Assembly: GCF_902150065.1 (NCBI RefSeq)
Contig: NC_043987.1
Location: 26,589,487 to 26,653,486, forward strand
DNA: 64,000 bases
Direction of reading: 5' to 3'
Source of the DNA: Myripristis murdjan
Lineage: Eukaryota > Chordata > Actinopteri > Holocentriformes > Holocentridae
Shown: piece after piece, positions 13,011 to 25,309 of the stretch
Layout of the letters: every line of letters starts with the position of its first letter
Position numbering within the stretch: the stretch's first letter is position 1
Made by a program: the position numbers and the translations under genes
The notes under the pieces: generated by a model
Databases searched by the model: none
Told to the model about the DNA's origin: nothing
The model's input: only the letters and a program-made list of their open reading frames with translations

Positions 13011-13179
13011 GACAACCATTTATAATGAGGGAAAAAAAAGGGGGGCATGTTTTGAAGAGTCAATGGGATGCGATGGGGAAACTTAGACAAGAAACATTGT
13101 GCGGTTTTTGCATCCGTCCATCCATGAAGGCTGAGGATGACCTGTGCGGATTCATGCCTTTGGTCCAGCAGATATGATC

Positions 13180-15315
13180 TTAGAAGTCAGGTCCATTCTT
13201 CTTCAGCTTGCTGTAGTCCATGTTGACGGTGAAAAACTATGAAAAATACACACACAAACAAAAATAAACAAACGAATTAACGTCAACAGACAATAGTGAC
13301 GCAATTGAAGGTGCTACACTACGAACACATGCAGTACATAAGTAAGCCTTGAGCTGCATTTTAACACCTAAACATCGTTTCCACGTTCCAATTAAGCAAA
13401 AGAGAGAAAAAGTGTGTGTGTGCCTTAACTCGCCCCTGCATGCTGAATGTGTGTATATATACATAACATACACACACACACATCAGGAACACAGAGTCAG
13501 CATGTGCAGTCGGTGTGCTTGCTATGCATTCAGGGCGTGTGTGTGTGTGTGTGTTACGCATGATGTGAAGGCTGCCACCCCCATTACAGGAGTGTGACTT
13601 CATTTTAAGGCACTATTGGAAATCTAAAGTTGCTCTGTCAAACTCATGTTCCCGAAAACTTTAAGTGCCTACAATCCTTTAAACACAAAATTTTGTGTGA
13701 TAAGCAAATTCATGGCTTTATTTATTTATTTATTTATTTATTTCTTATTTATTTCCAAATTGATATCATGTCTGGATCTCTCTGGAAATCCTCCCCTTAT
13801 TTCTGATGCACACTAAGTAGCTAATTGCTTGATCAGATTTGTTACTACAGGCTAGTGTTAACCAGATTACGTTGTTTGATTCATTCAACCGAGGGATTAC
13901 TCAAGAGCTAAGCAACAACTTTGGCACAACTCCATACTATTTAATCCCCGAACGTGTGCAACTACCTAAACTCTTTCAGTGACAGCTTCAGCACAGCGCA
14001 CACTACTAAGTCAACGTGGCAAAACATGCTGAGTATGCGACGACTGACAGGTGACTGTGTCGCACCTTGTACTGATCGGTGGGGCTCATCTTGTTCCAAG
14101 GCTCTGGGTTGTTCTTGCGGTCCCAGCTGTGGAGAAAGAGGAGGGGAAACAGGTTCAATGTTTGACATACAATAACAGGATAAATAAAAATGTCATTGTA
14201 GTTAATTGGCAAGTACAGGAGTAATCACTAATTTACTGAGATCATCACAGGTTGGGTGCTTAGTTGCATCATTTTGCCATCAAACCCCATCACAGAGACG
14301 ACACGCACACACACACTACACCAGACCGGACACATGAAGACCTCCAGCTCCAGAGACATCACACTGCGGTTCTTACCACACATCGGGATTTCGAAGAGCC
14401 AGGCGAGCAAGGTACATCATGGACATGGTGGCCCCTCCACCGATGAAGATGAACAGGGGGATCAACTGTGGGAAACACACAGGCTGGGTGAGGAGACTGG
14501 CACCATATGGGGTAAAGTGACAGCCAAAGGAAACCCTAACAAAGCAGTGCGTTTATAACATTCACTAACACTGCATGCTGGGGAATATACTGCCAACAAT
14601 GCACTGCACAGGTCGTGTCAATAAAAGCGCTTGATAACACCACGTCCTCTTAAAAAAAAAAAAAGTTGGGTGGCAGTGATCCTGTCAGAGCTCTCTGCCC
14701 TCACTTCGCCACTTTTGCCCTTGAGAAACACAGACAGCCTTCATGTGACGAAATGAGCCTTTCTGGGCCAACTTCCTGAAATAAACCATGAAAATGTTTT
14801 GGTTTCGGTGGCACACGCCAAACATACTTTTCCCTGAGCCATAAGGTAACCACCACTGTCACCTGGGAACATTCAAACTAGTTTTACACGGGAAATGTTG
14901 TGTTGCTAACCTAGCAGGCTAACTAGTAGCGTTAGTTGCTATTTAGTGCGGCAGGGCCCCTTCCCCGGCTAACGTCAGTACTTGACCTGGTTTGACTCCA
15001 AAGCATCATATGTCAAATGTCCTGGCCAACGAGACAACTCTGGAAAAAAACTAGCGACTACTATCAAAGGATACATGTCGGGATGATTAATCTATAAACA
15101 CAAACACGCGGATTATTTTGAAGTCAAAGGGCGACATGGCGGTGGCGCTAACGTGCTAAAGCTAGCCGCGCTAACTAGTTGGGGTTGCTAGCTAGCGCGC
15201 AACCAAAATCCACACTTTCTGGATTATCGCTGCCAACGGGAGTATTTCTGAAATACAAGAAGACTGGACTTACTGCCGGGTGGTTTCTCAGTTGTTTGCT
15301 GACTGTGCTGAGCAT
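13180..15315 (-). CDS. ndufa4: Cytochrome c oxidase subunit NDUFA4 (COXFA4)
   Basis: A small inner-mitochondrial-membrane protein, first assigned to complex I and now known as a subunit of cytochrome c oxidase (complex IV). Four coding exons: 15315-15274, 14465-14377, 14126-14066 and 13236-13180. Junction phases all agree and give 82 residues (human 81). It begins [14 protein letters not shown]. One transmembrane segment at about residues 15-38 ([20 protein letters not shown]) is followed by the family block [17 protein letters not shown] and MSPTDQYK. The end is [18 protein letters not shown], with the SKLKK and PDF features of the family. The start is the only ATG in the first exon. Introns are GT-AG. 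Teleosts carry two ndufa4 paralogues, and I cannot tell from this window which one this is. Confidence 0.95.
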
Positions 15316-15489
15316 TCTGGAGAGTGAGGGTTGACTTCTCCCAAACTGTACGGGAATAAGCGGATTAACAGCAGCCCTGCCACAACTGTGCGCAATTTAA
15401 TCTGAGCTCCGGGCGGAGGAAAGGCCAAAGTGAGCTGCGGCGGGGCGGGCGCTCCTCTCACTGCCTGACTCTGTGTCTCCAAACACGGA

Positions 15490-16300
15490 CTTACAGTTTA
15501 ATACAAGGAGCAACATTTGTCATATTTAATATTTGAGAAATTAAGTCATTTTATTTTTATTTATTATTATTTTTTTAATGAGTAACGTTATGCTGCTGTG
15601 TGGTTTTCATATCCTGTTGACCTATATCGCATTATACCGCAGACGCTGCTGACAAGATGCGCCAAATTATCACTTTCACTCTGTAGTTATTTTGGAAATC
15701 ATAGTTTTACCAATTAATTACACTGTATGATCTAAAAAGCTCCTCTTTTAATCCCACCGAAATGCGGTTTTGTGTGTATCACTAACACCATATCAGATTG
15801 CTTTATTATTATTTTTTTTAAGACACAGTCTTTACGCATCTTTCATTTTAATGTTTTGCGTCTTCTGCCAGCCAGTGGACGCCAGTTTTTTTTTTTTTTT
15901 TTTTTTTTTTAAGTTATTGATCACACATGGCCCTAAAGTTGACTTTCAGTGCTGTGTGTGTGTGGCTGCTGGGTTAGCTGTGTGTAGCCTGAGGTGACAG
16001 CAGGTGTCGCTGTTGTGCTCCAACTAACTAACACATCAAATTTTACATGGTCTGTCCTCTTTCATCAGTCTCTCTGGGAAAATGAACCAGGATTATTGTC
16101 TCAGTGACTTTATGTTTCTCCATTTCCTCCCTGAAACTCACTGTAATTGATTTTTTGACCATCTTAAATAATTTTGCCGTTTGGACAGTGTTACCGTTAT
16201 ACACCCAGAACACCAACGTACACGTCCACTATCACTATAACTCATTATTTATATCAATCCTGATTCACAAATGTACATAATGTCCATAACAAGTTTACAT
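15490..16300. other. ndufa4 upstream and slc35b1 downstream spacer
   Basis: AT-rich sequence between the ndufa4 5' end and the probable slc35b1 3' UTR, with a poly-T run near 15885-15911. The 15180-15480 part next to ndufa4 is GC-richer and probably holds its promoter. I see no TATA box and no gene here. Confidence 0.5.
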
Positions 16301-16318
16301 AAAATTACATAAACATCC

Positions 16319-16335
16319 CTTTATTATATTTATTT
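16319..16335 (-). terminator. slc35b1: Probable slc35b1 polyadenylation signals
   Basis: Two overlapping-spaced AATAAA motifs on the minus strand (within CCTTTATTATATTTATTTTG read on plus), about 1.1 kb past the slc35b1 stop. No other strong hexamer lies between. Confidence 0.4.
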
Positions 16336-17451
16336 TGAAAAAAAAATAGAAATCCCTTTTTTCCATTTTTTGCACTATTGTAATAAAGAACCCAAATGTT
16401 CAAGACTGTTTTAACAAAAAATAACCCAATGTTATTTTTCTGTGGAGCACTGCAGCTCTTGAACAACAGCTCAGTAACGTGTTTGATATGGGACACACTG
16501 GCGATTAATCTTACTCAATTAATATTTAATCACTGGCTATTTTATGGCAGTTTTCTACATGATGCAGCCATTAAAAGATTGTGTCTGTTGCTATCTGATT
16601 GAAGAATCAATGATGTGAACCAATGAGGTGTGCATTCAAACAAACAAACAAATAAATAAATAACAAAATTCACCAAGAACAGTTGTGTAGGTTGGTCTGA
16701 TATATCACAATTTCCCTTTTATGATTAGCCATTTTCCATTTGTAGAAAAACAAAACAAAAAAAACATTGTAAGACAATTCAACAGTGGGATTTGACATAA
16801 CCCAAAGGACTACATACAACCGTTTATATTTTATAAATGCCATGATACTTGGCAAATTGTTTGCCAAGAGAGAAAACACACATGGAGATTGCACATGTTC
16901 TAGCGACTGACAATTTAGAGTCAAAACATTTTCTGTGCCTGGTTTTGTGTCAACGTAAAACTTGGAAAACTTTGAGAAGCCAGGCGTTCCTTGGTGATAA
17001 ATTCATGAGTTAAATGCTGGAAATGTATTTCTTAGGCCTTGTCTGGTATAATGTTCTTCAAAAGGAAAAGAGCTGGTTTCAATAACAATAAGGATTTCAT
17101 CCAGATTTTTTTTTTTCCACCCGACTCTTTCATCCAGTCTGAATTTCTCCACAAAAACATGTCATAATGTGGTCGAAGTCATCGTTGAAGCCTTCCGACA
17201 GCCCTGACTGGCCTTGATCCCGAGTAAAACACGTCTTTATGACATATGACATATCAAAAGTACACATTAGTCAGAGTTGAAAACTACAGGGCATCTCTTT
17301 TGAACACAGTTAAGTTAAAAATAAAACGGTAGTGGAACAAATCATAGGCACGCGGGCCTGTACAGCATGTCTTGAGAAAGTAAGTTACTGGCTATAGAAG
17401 TGCTGTCCATTTGACCTGTGATTTTTCTGTCTATCAGGCGCTGCAGATGCT

Positions 17452-20400
17452 TCAGTGTGTCGTCTTCTTGGGGGTTTTGCCAAACTTGGCATCCAAACCA
17501 AGACCTAAAAAGGAGAAAACACAAAGCAATTAAGTGATGAAGGAGGCAGCGAGAGCCTCAGCAGCTGCGAAGCCATCATTTAGTCCGCTGGATTTTTAAC
17601 CCTTTAAAATTCAAGACCGATCCAGGATTTTCTCCAAATACATCACTGTAAGAAAATCCCTCAGATACACCCCATGTGTGCATCCCTCAAGCTGCGCTCA
17701 CTTACCAGTCAGCCAAAAGGTTTTCATGAAATTAAAGCAAAACTGAACTTTGGTGGAGTATTGGACTGTGTAGTTACATCGTTGGGAGTTATATGACTCT
17801 GCATGGTGGCAAAATATCCACATTTGCTACTCCGTAATCCACTGAAATGATAATCTAGAATACCGCACTTGTGTCTCTCTATTCACTTCCACAGTCGGGC
17901 AAAAAACCCTCCAAAAATAAACACTTCGAGCACCTAAATGAACACGAACCAAAGCAAATTATGCCAATATAGAAAGCAAGAGGTCCTGGTACTGTTTTTG
18001 TTTTTTTTTTCTTGTGTAATTAAAATTATTTTCTGAAAGTATCAGGATGTTTCCTTCTGGCTCAAAGCTCCTATGTGGAAATTTCCAGCAGAGGCTTCCT
18101 GCCAGATCTACTTTCCACTTCAAATAGGAAATAACAAGAAAAGAGCTGTTTAATTTCCTCAAAAAGGGTACCAGGACTGTTTTTTTTTTTTATTTATTTA
18201 AATATACTGCCATAATTCACTTTGTTCGCATTTGTTTATGTGCTAAAAGTATTATTTTGGGACCTGTGTTGCTGCATATTGGAAGTGGATGGAGACAGAA
18301 ATACAGTAAAATGGATTAGCAGCCCAGGGGAGCACAGAGCAACTAATCTTACAGACCTGGATTTCAAATCCACATGATACACTGTGTAAATAATACAGCT
18401 ACGGAGTTGCTGTAAGGTACTTTGATGGAGCTAGGCTAACAACTCCCATAGACTTAGAATCTTTATGCTAAGCTAACACAAAATGCTACCCATAGGAACC
18501 AAAATACTTCATTTAAGCTAACGACTGAGAAAAAGCCAGAGGTACAGAATAAACTGAAACTGTGAGAATAAATTTATAGATGCAGAGTGAAATTAGTATT
18601 AATTCTCACCAAGAAACACGAGGACGGTCCCAAGCCACTGCATGGAGCTCATGACGTTGCCAAACAGAATAACCGAGCCAAGGATGGTGAAGAACTTCCT
18701 CGTGGTGGTGAGGATGGAGCAGGTCAGGGGTCCAAAGTACACCACCGTCATAAAGATGAAGGTCTGGGAGAGCATAACGAAAGAGAGAAAAAAAAGTACT
18801 GTTGTTATAAAAATATGCTGCGAGGGAGCTTGTCTTGTCACATTCTCTCTAACACATCTATCAAAGTACATTTCTCACGACGAAAAGCAATAAAGCTTTA
18901 TGAAACCAGGCTTTTATCACTCCTCTCGTCCACCCACCGTGCCCATCACTCTATCCATCCACCCACCTGACCCAAAGCGCTGGTTAATCCAAACAGGAGA
19001 ATGTTGTAGAAGATGCTGGGGAAGCGCTCGGTGAAACTCAGGAACTCCCAAACCTCGCCTGTCCACAGGACCGCTGAGAGCAGACAACAACACATATTAA
19101 TGTAAATCTAATAACATGACCAAAAAACACAGCAACTATTATTCATTCTGTTTTTTAATCTCGTGTGCCTCTTCCTTTAAAAAATATGTCATGTTCTCTT
19201 GACTGGTGCAGATACCTTTCTATTAACACACATGCAGAAAGAATGAGGTTTGGATTCAAAGTGTAGGCATAGAGCTCCACCAAGTGGTTAAATACAGCAA
19301 CGGCAGTTAGATGAAGCCTTGTGGGAAAACGATATCGTAATGGATTTGTGGGATTTGAGACTTGGGCGTATCTCATCACTCTGGTTAATATCATCAAATC
19401 CCAGCTATGTAATGCAGGTTTCATACAGTGATTAAAAAGAGTGTATCGAAACTGCTGTAAAGGTTATCTACAGGGTCCAGAAAATCAGATGTAAGGCCTT
19501 TATAATGCTGTCTAGAGCTGAATTTAAGATAAAATGAATTGTTAGAGGACATTAAATTCGGACTGTGTTGCTGTTGTAAAGAAAATACAATGGGGAAAAA
19601 AACAACATTTTATTTGCTGTTCTACTAAAACTGTTTAATACTACTGAGGGATTAAATAAACATCATTTAAGACAACTTTCAAGGATCCAGTAACACCACA
19701 CTGTAAATGGCATATGTTTACAGTGTAAATTTAATAATAATAATTAATGTAATTTAAAAAAAAAAAAGAAAGAAAGAAAAGAAAATGGTTGTATCTTGAA
19801 AAAAATGTGCTTATGGTGCCTTATATAATATTATTTTGTCCTTGCACAACATTATAGTGTTCAGTGTATATTTGAATTCACCAAAATAGCATACTTACTT
19901 ATAGCTTACTTATAGCATACATACTCCAACAATATGGTTAATGATCAACCAGCTTTATGTGCCTATCTTACATGTACGACAGGAGTTATGGATCACATGA
20001 CAGCACAGATGTGGCAGTCAGAGCTGAAAGGCACTGCTCTCAGCTCTTGGTGGAAATGTTTGCCGATACAACTCGTTTTCTGACACGATGACGCCGTTTC
20101 AGGACATTGGCTTATTGTGATCATCATCTGCGCGTTGTCTTAATCTTCTAATATTAATAAATACTAGCAAAGCCTGCAGAGAGATCAGCAGCACATTATA
20201 AAACTGTTAGGGAATGATTGAAATCGGGATGAAGCCTAAGCACAGATACAGGAGATTGGGAGTGGCTTTGACTGTATTTGGTGTGGAGAGCTGAGTGGGC
20301 GCTGGGAGCTCTGGGACGCCAGAAATCACCAGCTGAACCTTCTGGAACTGGCCTAACTTGACTAAATCTGTGACAGGACGGGCACAGCTGATGACCCAGT

Positions 20401-23400
20401 GACATACATGCAGTCAGGAACAGCAGTGCTGATAAATAAACTAAACTAGAGGGTAACACATTAGGAACTTGATGTCAATTTAAAACTGTCCTCTGCTCAG
20501 GAGTGATACCTCAATGAAAACTCTCTCTCCTCGTGCATGTACACACTCTACCCTGCTACATCTAAACTGTGTGCAGCATGTCGGGGGTCACAGCGTCACA
20601 TCCTGTGTGCCTACGAGGTGACAGAGGTCGAGCTTCGTGTCTGATCACTCACCAAGTCCCAGCACCAGGATGGACCACATGTTGATGTTCAGCATCATGT
20701 AGTAGGGACTCGTCTGGAATCGAGCCCGCATGTGGTCCTGGGCCACGCCGGTCAGACCGTCCATTGTCAACGAGAGCAGCTACAACAAAGGGATAGCCTA
20801 ATTAGGGATGCATGGTTTGGGATTTTTACTGATATCCGATATTTTCCAACTCTTTTAGCTGATTGCTGATGCCGATACATTTTATTATGCCTGCTCTTAC
20901 TGTGAAGGCCCACTGGTTGATGCAGACATAAAATACCATGCTTTTCAAAATGTATTCACAGTCACTGAGCAAAATAAGAAAACTTCTTCAAATTTAGGCC
21001 GAGTAAAATAGGTCACATTTATTTAATATAACATTTTCTTTCAAACAAAACTGTAAGATTCATCCAACTGAAACAGGTTCGGATGATGCTCTCCCAGAGA
21101 AAATCCTGACAACAGCCACATATAAGGGGAGGTGATGATGTTGCTTATTAATACCAATGCGACTTGAAGTAAAATCTATGCTCTGCTGAATGGAATTGTT
21201 TTTTGTTTTGTTTTTTTTTTGCTTTTTTCAGTTTATAACAACAGCCTGCAAAGTGTTGGCACTGGCACGTTTTCATTAGACACCAAATATCTGAGGGAAA
21301 ATTTCTCTTGTGGGCCTTGATCGACCTCTAAGAGAAGAAAGTGAGCCTTGAGCCGGTAAAGGTTGAGAAACCAACGCAGGAATACACGGCTGTGTGTACT
21401 CACCAACAGAATCTCCCCAAATCCAAAAACGTGGTCATCTGCTGTGGTCGAGCTCTTGTTGGGTTTGTAGAGGAACAAAGCCACGCCGCTCACAATCAAC
21501 AGCACACACAGGTACTTTGCCAGCGGGTATTTCTTCCTCAAGATTGTCACGCCGAGGATCATCACTGCAACAACAGGATGGACAGCCTTTTAGCACCACA
21601 GACTCACCTCTGCATTTTGGGTTTATTATTTCACCATGGAGTTGATATCTGGACATTACTCCTGAGAGCTGAACATATGGACAGTGAAGTGCATATGTAT
21701 GTGTGTGTAAGTGAGTGTGTGTGTGTTCAACAGGAGATAACAAATCAGAAAAGGGCAAGAGCTAACCTTCCTGCACAAACAGAACATACCGATACTGATA
21801 GCATTAAAGCTGACACATATGCTCTCAATATGGAAAGCCTTGATCATTTGAAAGATAACACTACTCTCTCTTTCTCTTATTTGTTAAGTGCAATGGATGA
21901 TGGGTGCACAGGTAACTTGACTTGCTAATGGAAACAGCTCCTAATAAAACTCGGGTATCCATGTCATTACTTTTGGATAAAGCTGTTGCTGTTGTGCTTT
22001 TTCCACAAAATTTCCCTCAAAGAAATACCCGTACATAATGACAGACAGAGTGGATTGTGAAAGACTGGAAACCTCACCAAATCACACAAAGTATCAGGAT
22101 GGACAGATTATACTTAGGGGAAGTAGGAAAATATCTTTGTTTTATGTGAACTGTTCCTGTAAGGGAATCCATCAACATTGGAATTTCCAGTCACTTTCAC
22201 TGGATATAGTACACCAACTTGCCTGTCACTACATCTGCAACTAATATTCTCTCTAAGACATATTTTGCAACAGTGAAAAAAGTAATAATAATAAAAAAAA
22301 AATACCTGGTATTGGTTTGCAGGACTTTCCCAATACCTAGCACAAGGAAGAGATTGTTTTAGTACACAATGATACCAACACTGTTCAGGAAGAGATGATA
22401 TACAGTAAATTAAAATTCATATTAACCTGCCAAAAATACACATGTGAAAGCACAAACTTGCCTGCGTGGGGTAGTTGACATACTGAAGGGCCGAGTTACT
22501 GGACACCATGGCTCCCAGATAAGAGAGGGAACACAACCCATAGAGCCAGCTCTTGGTGTGATCCGGTCTGGAGCCCTCAAAAAACTGGATCACTGACAAA
22601 GAACAGAGCGGAAAGTGTGGGAGAAAAAAGACTCTATGAAATATAATGTGCAAACTATAATTGGCTTTGCCTTTTGGAGGTAAATAAAGGCGGAATCGTG
22701 CTACAAGAATTTGATTAAAAGCCCAGGTTAAACTGTCAGATGCAAAATTGAGAACTTAACAAGGAAAAGCTTTTGTATTATGTTATTTGGCTGTATCCCA
22801 TTCTCAAAAATGTGGTTACCTATTCATAAAAACATCCTCAGCTTACTTACAGATCCTTGCAAACATAGCATTGATGATGCACTGGATGAAGACCAACGTC
22901 TGGGCGAAGCGGAACGTCTCCTTCTCGTCCCCCTGACCATATTCGCTTCGAGTGCTGGATAAGTCAGAGATAAAGGGGTGTATTGAGTGCAGTGCAAGAC
23001 ACACAATGAACTGACAGGAGCAGGGTTAGTGGGGGGAAAAGAGGGGCGAATACTTTCATGAGGCCCCACACTGTACAAGGAGAGGCGATACTGTAAGTTA
23101 CATGTGACACTAGGGTCGGCCGGCGCCAGTGTGACATCTTGCAATCGGACCCAGGCTTTCTAATAACGCCCTTGCTTGTGGTAAGAAGAGACAGCTGTCA
23201 GCAAGGAATTCAAAACACATAAAAGACAGCTACACAATGTCAATGTTAGATAACAAACAACAACATACAAAAGAACAGCATCCAGCTTCGAGAGGAAGTG
23301 AGACACCAGATCGGAGTCGTTCTGTAACCAGAGATAGGATCCCTCTCCCTCTAGTGACTTCAGCAACAACATACCACATGTGTCATGACTCTGTATGAGG

Positions 23401-24168
23401 AATGCAACTGGGTTTCAGCTCCACTACAGAGAACCATGAAAAGCCATTATCACTCATAATTTGTTGACAGATACATATTTGATCAAAGTATGAAATAATA
23501 AGTCATTAAAGCACGGGAGTGTTCAGCTGTGGAGGAATGGCAAATCCAGTTAGTCTGAGTAACAGGTACGCGCCACCTTCACAGAAATGGAAAGAGAGCG
23601 TCAAACCAAAGTCCATTCAATTTTTGCCAATTTAGTGTCATCTTCCTGTTAACACTGCTACACACCTGGTGGAATGTGACATATTGATATTAAACGAATG
23701 GTTTGGTTAGACCTGTATATTCGGCGTAAGTGTGGTCCACCCAGCAACACTTACTTAGCTAAAATCTCAGTTTTTGTTGTTAATCCGCACCGCTCACTAC
23801 AGTGGAATAAACATATGGGAATAACAGGAGGACCACGGTTTTAAACTTTTTTTTTTTTTTTTAAGTGTTTCGCGGCGCATACGTATGGCTGAATTTAAAA
23901 TGATCTTCTGTCCGTTGTTAAAGGTTTTTAGTGGTGTATTAGCAAGGCAACATTTAAATGACATGATTTTTGAATGGACTCAAGTTAAAGACCCAGCACC
24001 TCTACAGAGAGGCTAGACACGACCTGACTATTATGCTACTTACATAGTCTCTTGCAATATGCCGTAGTAGAAATAACACACGAAGACTCCCAGGAAACAC
24101 ACGATGAACCGAACCCGCTCATTCTGCAAAAGCGAGCCGGGCGTCGAAGCTCCTCTCCCCGCAGCCAT
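17452..24168 (-). CDS. slc35b1: Solute carrier 35B1, ER nucleotide-sugar/ATP transporter
   Basis: Multi-pass ER-membrane carrier of the nucleotide-sugar transporter family. The mammalian protein is reported to exchange ATP and ADP across the ER membrane (AXER). Nine exons: 24168-24044, 22954-22851, 22592-22462, 22336-22306, 21564-21404, 20779-20653, 19073-18967, 18763-18610 and 17504-17452. Phases agree and give 330 residues, near the human length. Conserved blocks include [68 protein letters not shown] and [20 protein letters not shown]. The C-terminus ends KKTTH, a dilysine-type ER signal. I chose the ATG at 24168 (MAAGRG, A at -3 and G at +4). An in-frame ATG at 24279 would add 37 residues with a Gly tract. 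The intron after exon 3 (31-nt exon 4 follows) starts with GC, not GT. Confidence 0.95.
20803..20900 (+). repeat. DNA transposon end relic in slc35b1 intron
   Basis: TTAGGGATGCATGGTTTGGG followed by TTACTGATATCCGATATTT resembles the end of a hAT-like family common in fish (GGGATGCA ... GATATCCGAT). It lies in the intron between slc35b1 exons 5 and 6. No transposase. Confidence 0.4.
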
Positions 24169-24206
24169 GCTGTCCTCGACCAATCCCGGTATGGAGACCG
24201 AAACCG

Positions 24207-24237
24207 CGCTGCCGCCGCCGCCGCCGCCGCCGCCGCT
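24207..24237. repeat. (CCG)n trinucleotide tract in slc35b1 5' region
   Basis: About ten CCG units read on plus. On the minus strand, if the upstream ATG at 24279 is used, the tract encodes eight Gly residues in the slc35b1 N-terminus. Otherwise it lies in the 5' UTR. Confidence 0.9.
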
Positions 24238-24896
24238 GGCCCTCAGGCCGACCTCCCGCTCCACTATAGCCGCTGTCACGGGTCCGGAAATGGTTCCCGC
24301 TTGTTGCCCCAGTGAACGGGGAGATAGCTACACTCAAACCGGGCAATTTCCTCCCAAGCCTCTCGGCCACAATGTCGCGCTAACGCTGGGCGGTGGGAAA
24401 CTGCAGGGACGCACAGGCAGCTGTCATGTCATTATTGTTTGGGTTTTTATTATTAGTCCAACTTATCAGCGGCGTGTACCGGTGTGTCAAAAGCATCCCA
24501 TCTCCGTCCCGGCTGAGGTGGAGCTGCACTGTCCGAGAGGCGCACAGAGGCTGTTCCTCTGTTTTCATTGGGATGAAAGCAGCAGGATAGGGGGATAAAG
24601 TTGCGTCAGGATTGAGTCCAGTAGGACCTCAGCGACCCCAACAGCTAAGCCTGAACTTTTAGGTTTCGTTTTATTAATTGAATCTCCAGCACAAAAGCAC
24701 TGCGCTGGGTAAATTACACTCGAATCAATTCACAGCCAAATGCGCTACAAGTAGTATCACCTAGTGTCATTGTAGCTGATTTAGATTGTGTTGATTATTT
24801 AATGCGGCATTTACAAAGGCTACTATTAAAATGTATAAGGGCCTTCCTGAAAAATGTCGCATGCCTTTTTGTCGTCCTGGGATGTGGATGAATATA

Positions 24897-24976
24897 ATTG
24901 GTCCATGTAAGGCTAAAGAGAGCCATTCTTGGCCAATCACAGAGCGGAGTTTGCGCAGAAGGCGGCGCTTAAAACT
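24897..24976 (+). promoter_or_regulatory. Putative promoter with paired CCAAT boxes
   Basis: An inverted CCAAT (ATTGG, 24897-24901) and a direct one (CCAATCAC, 24933-24940) lie 36 bp apart, followed by a GC-rich stretch and a TTAAAA TATA-like word near 24970. Paired CCAAT boxes are typical NF-Y promoters. It precedes the small spliced frame at 25010 and could also act in the other direction toward slc35b1, which starts 0.7 kb to the left. Confidence 0.4.
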
Positions 24977-25009
24977 TAAAAACCGCAAATCCACGTGTCA
25001 GTGTCACGG

Positions 25010-25255
25010 ATGACAACAAAAGAAACCCACGGAGAAGCTGTGTAAGACTATGTGACTGTTCATCCTCACAAACTAAAACAAGCTATCAAACCAATGAATG
25101 TATGCAACATTTTCAAAATCTTTAAGTGAGTTTATTGTCATGAACTCGCGGTTTTTATGACTTTTCTTTTTTTTTTTTCTTTTAGGTTTGTTTTGTTTTG
25201 GCTGTGCTTCTCTCTTTTGCACAGCTTTGTATTGTTAGCTCAATGCTTCATGTAA
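25010..25255 (+). CDS. Candidate two-exon microprotein, 33 residues, one membrane segment
   Basis: I recognise no family. Exon 1 (25010-25041) encodes MTTKETHGEA and ends at a good donor (GT|GTAAGA). The acceptor at 25185 follows a near-pure T tract (CTTTTCTTTTTTTTTTTTCT). Exon 2 (25186-25255) continues in frame with VFVLFWLCFSLLHSFVLLAQ and stops after CFM, giving 33 residues with a hydrophobic run of about 20. Paired CCAAT boxes lie just upstream and AATAAA at 25292-25297. A promoter, donor, acceptor and polyA signal in order within 400 bp suggest a real transcript. Whether the frame is translated is inference, because T-rich DNA readily encodes Phe and Leu. It may be a non-coding RNA, head-to-head with slc35b1. 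Confidence 0.3.
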
Positions 25256-25291
25256 TTGTAAGCAGTATTATCGTCTTTGTTGATGATTTGA

Positions 25292-25297
25292 AATAAA
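25292..25297 (+). terminator. Polyadenylation signal of the small plus-strand transcript
   Basis: AATAAA, 37 bp after the stop of the 33-residue candidate frame. Confidence 0.4.
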
Positions 25298-25309
25298 TAT
25301 TTACCAAAA

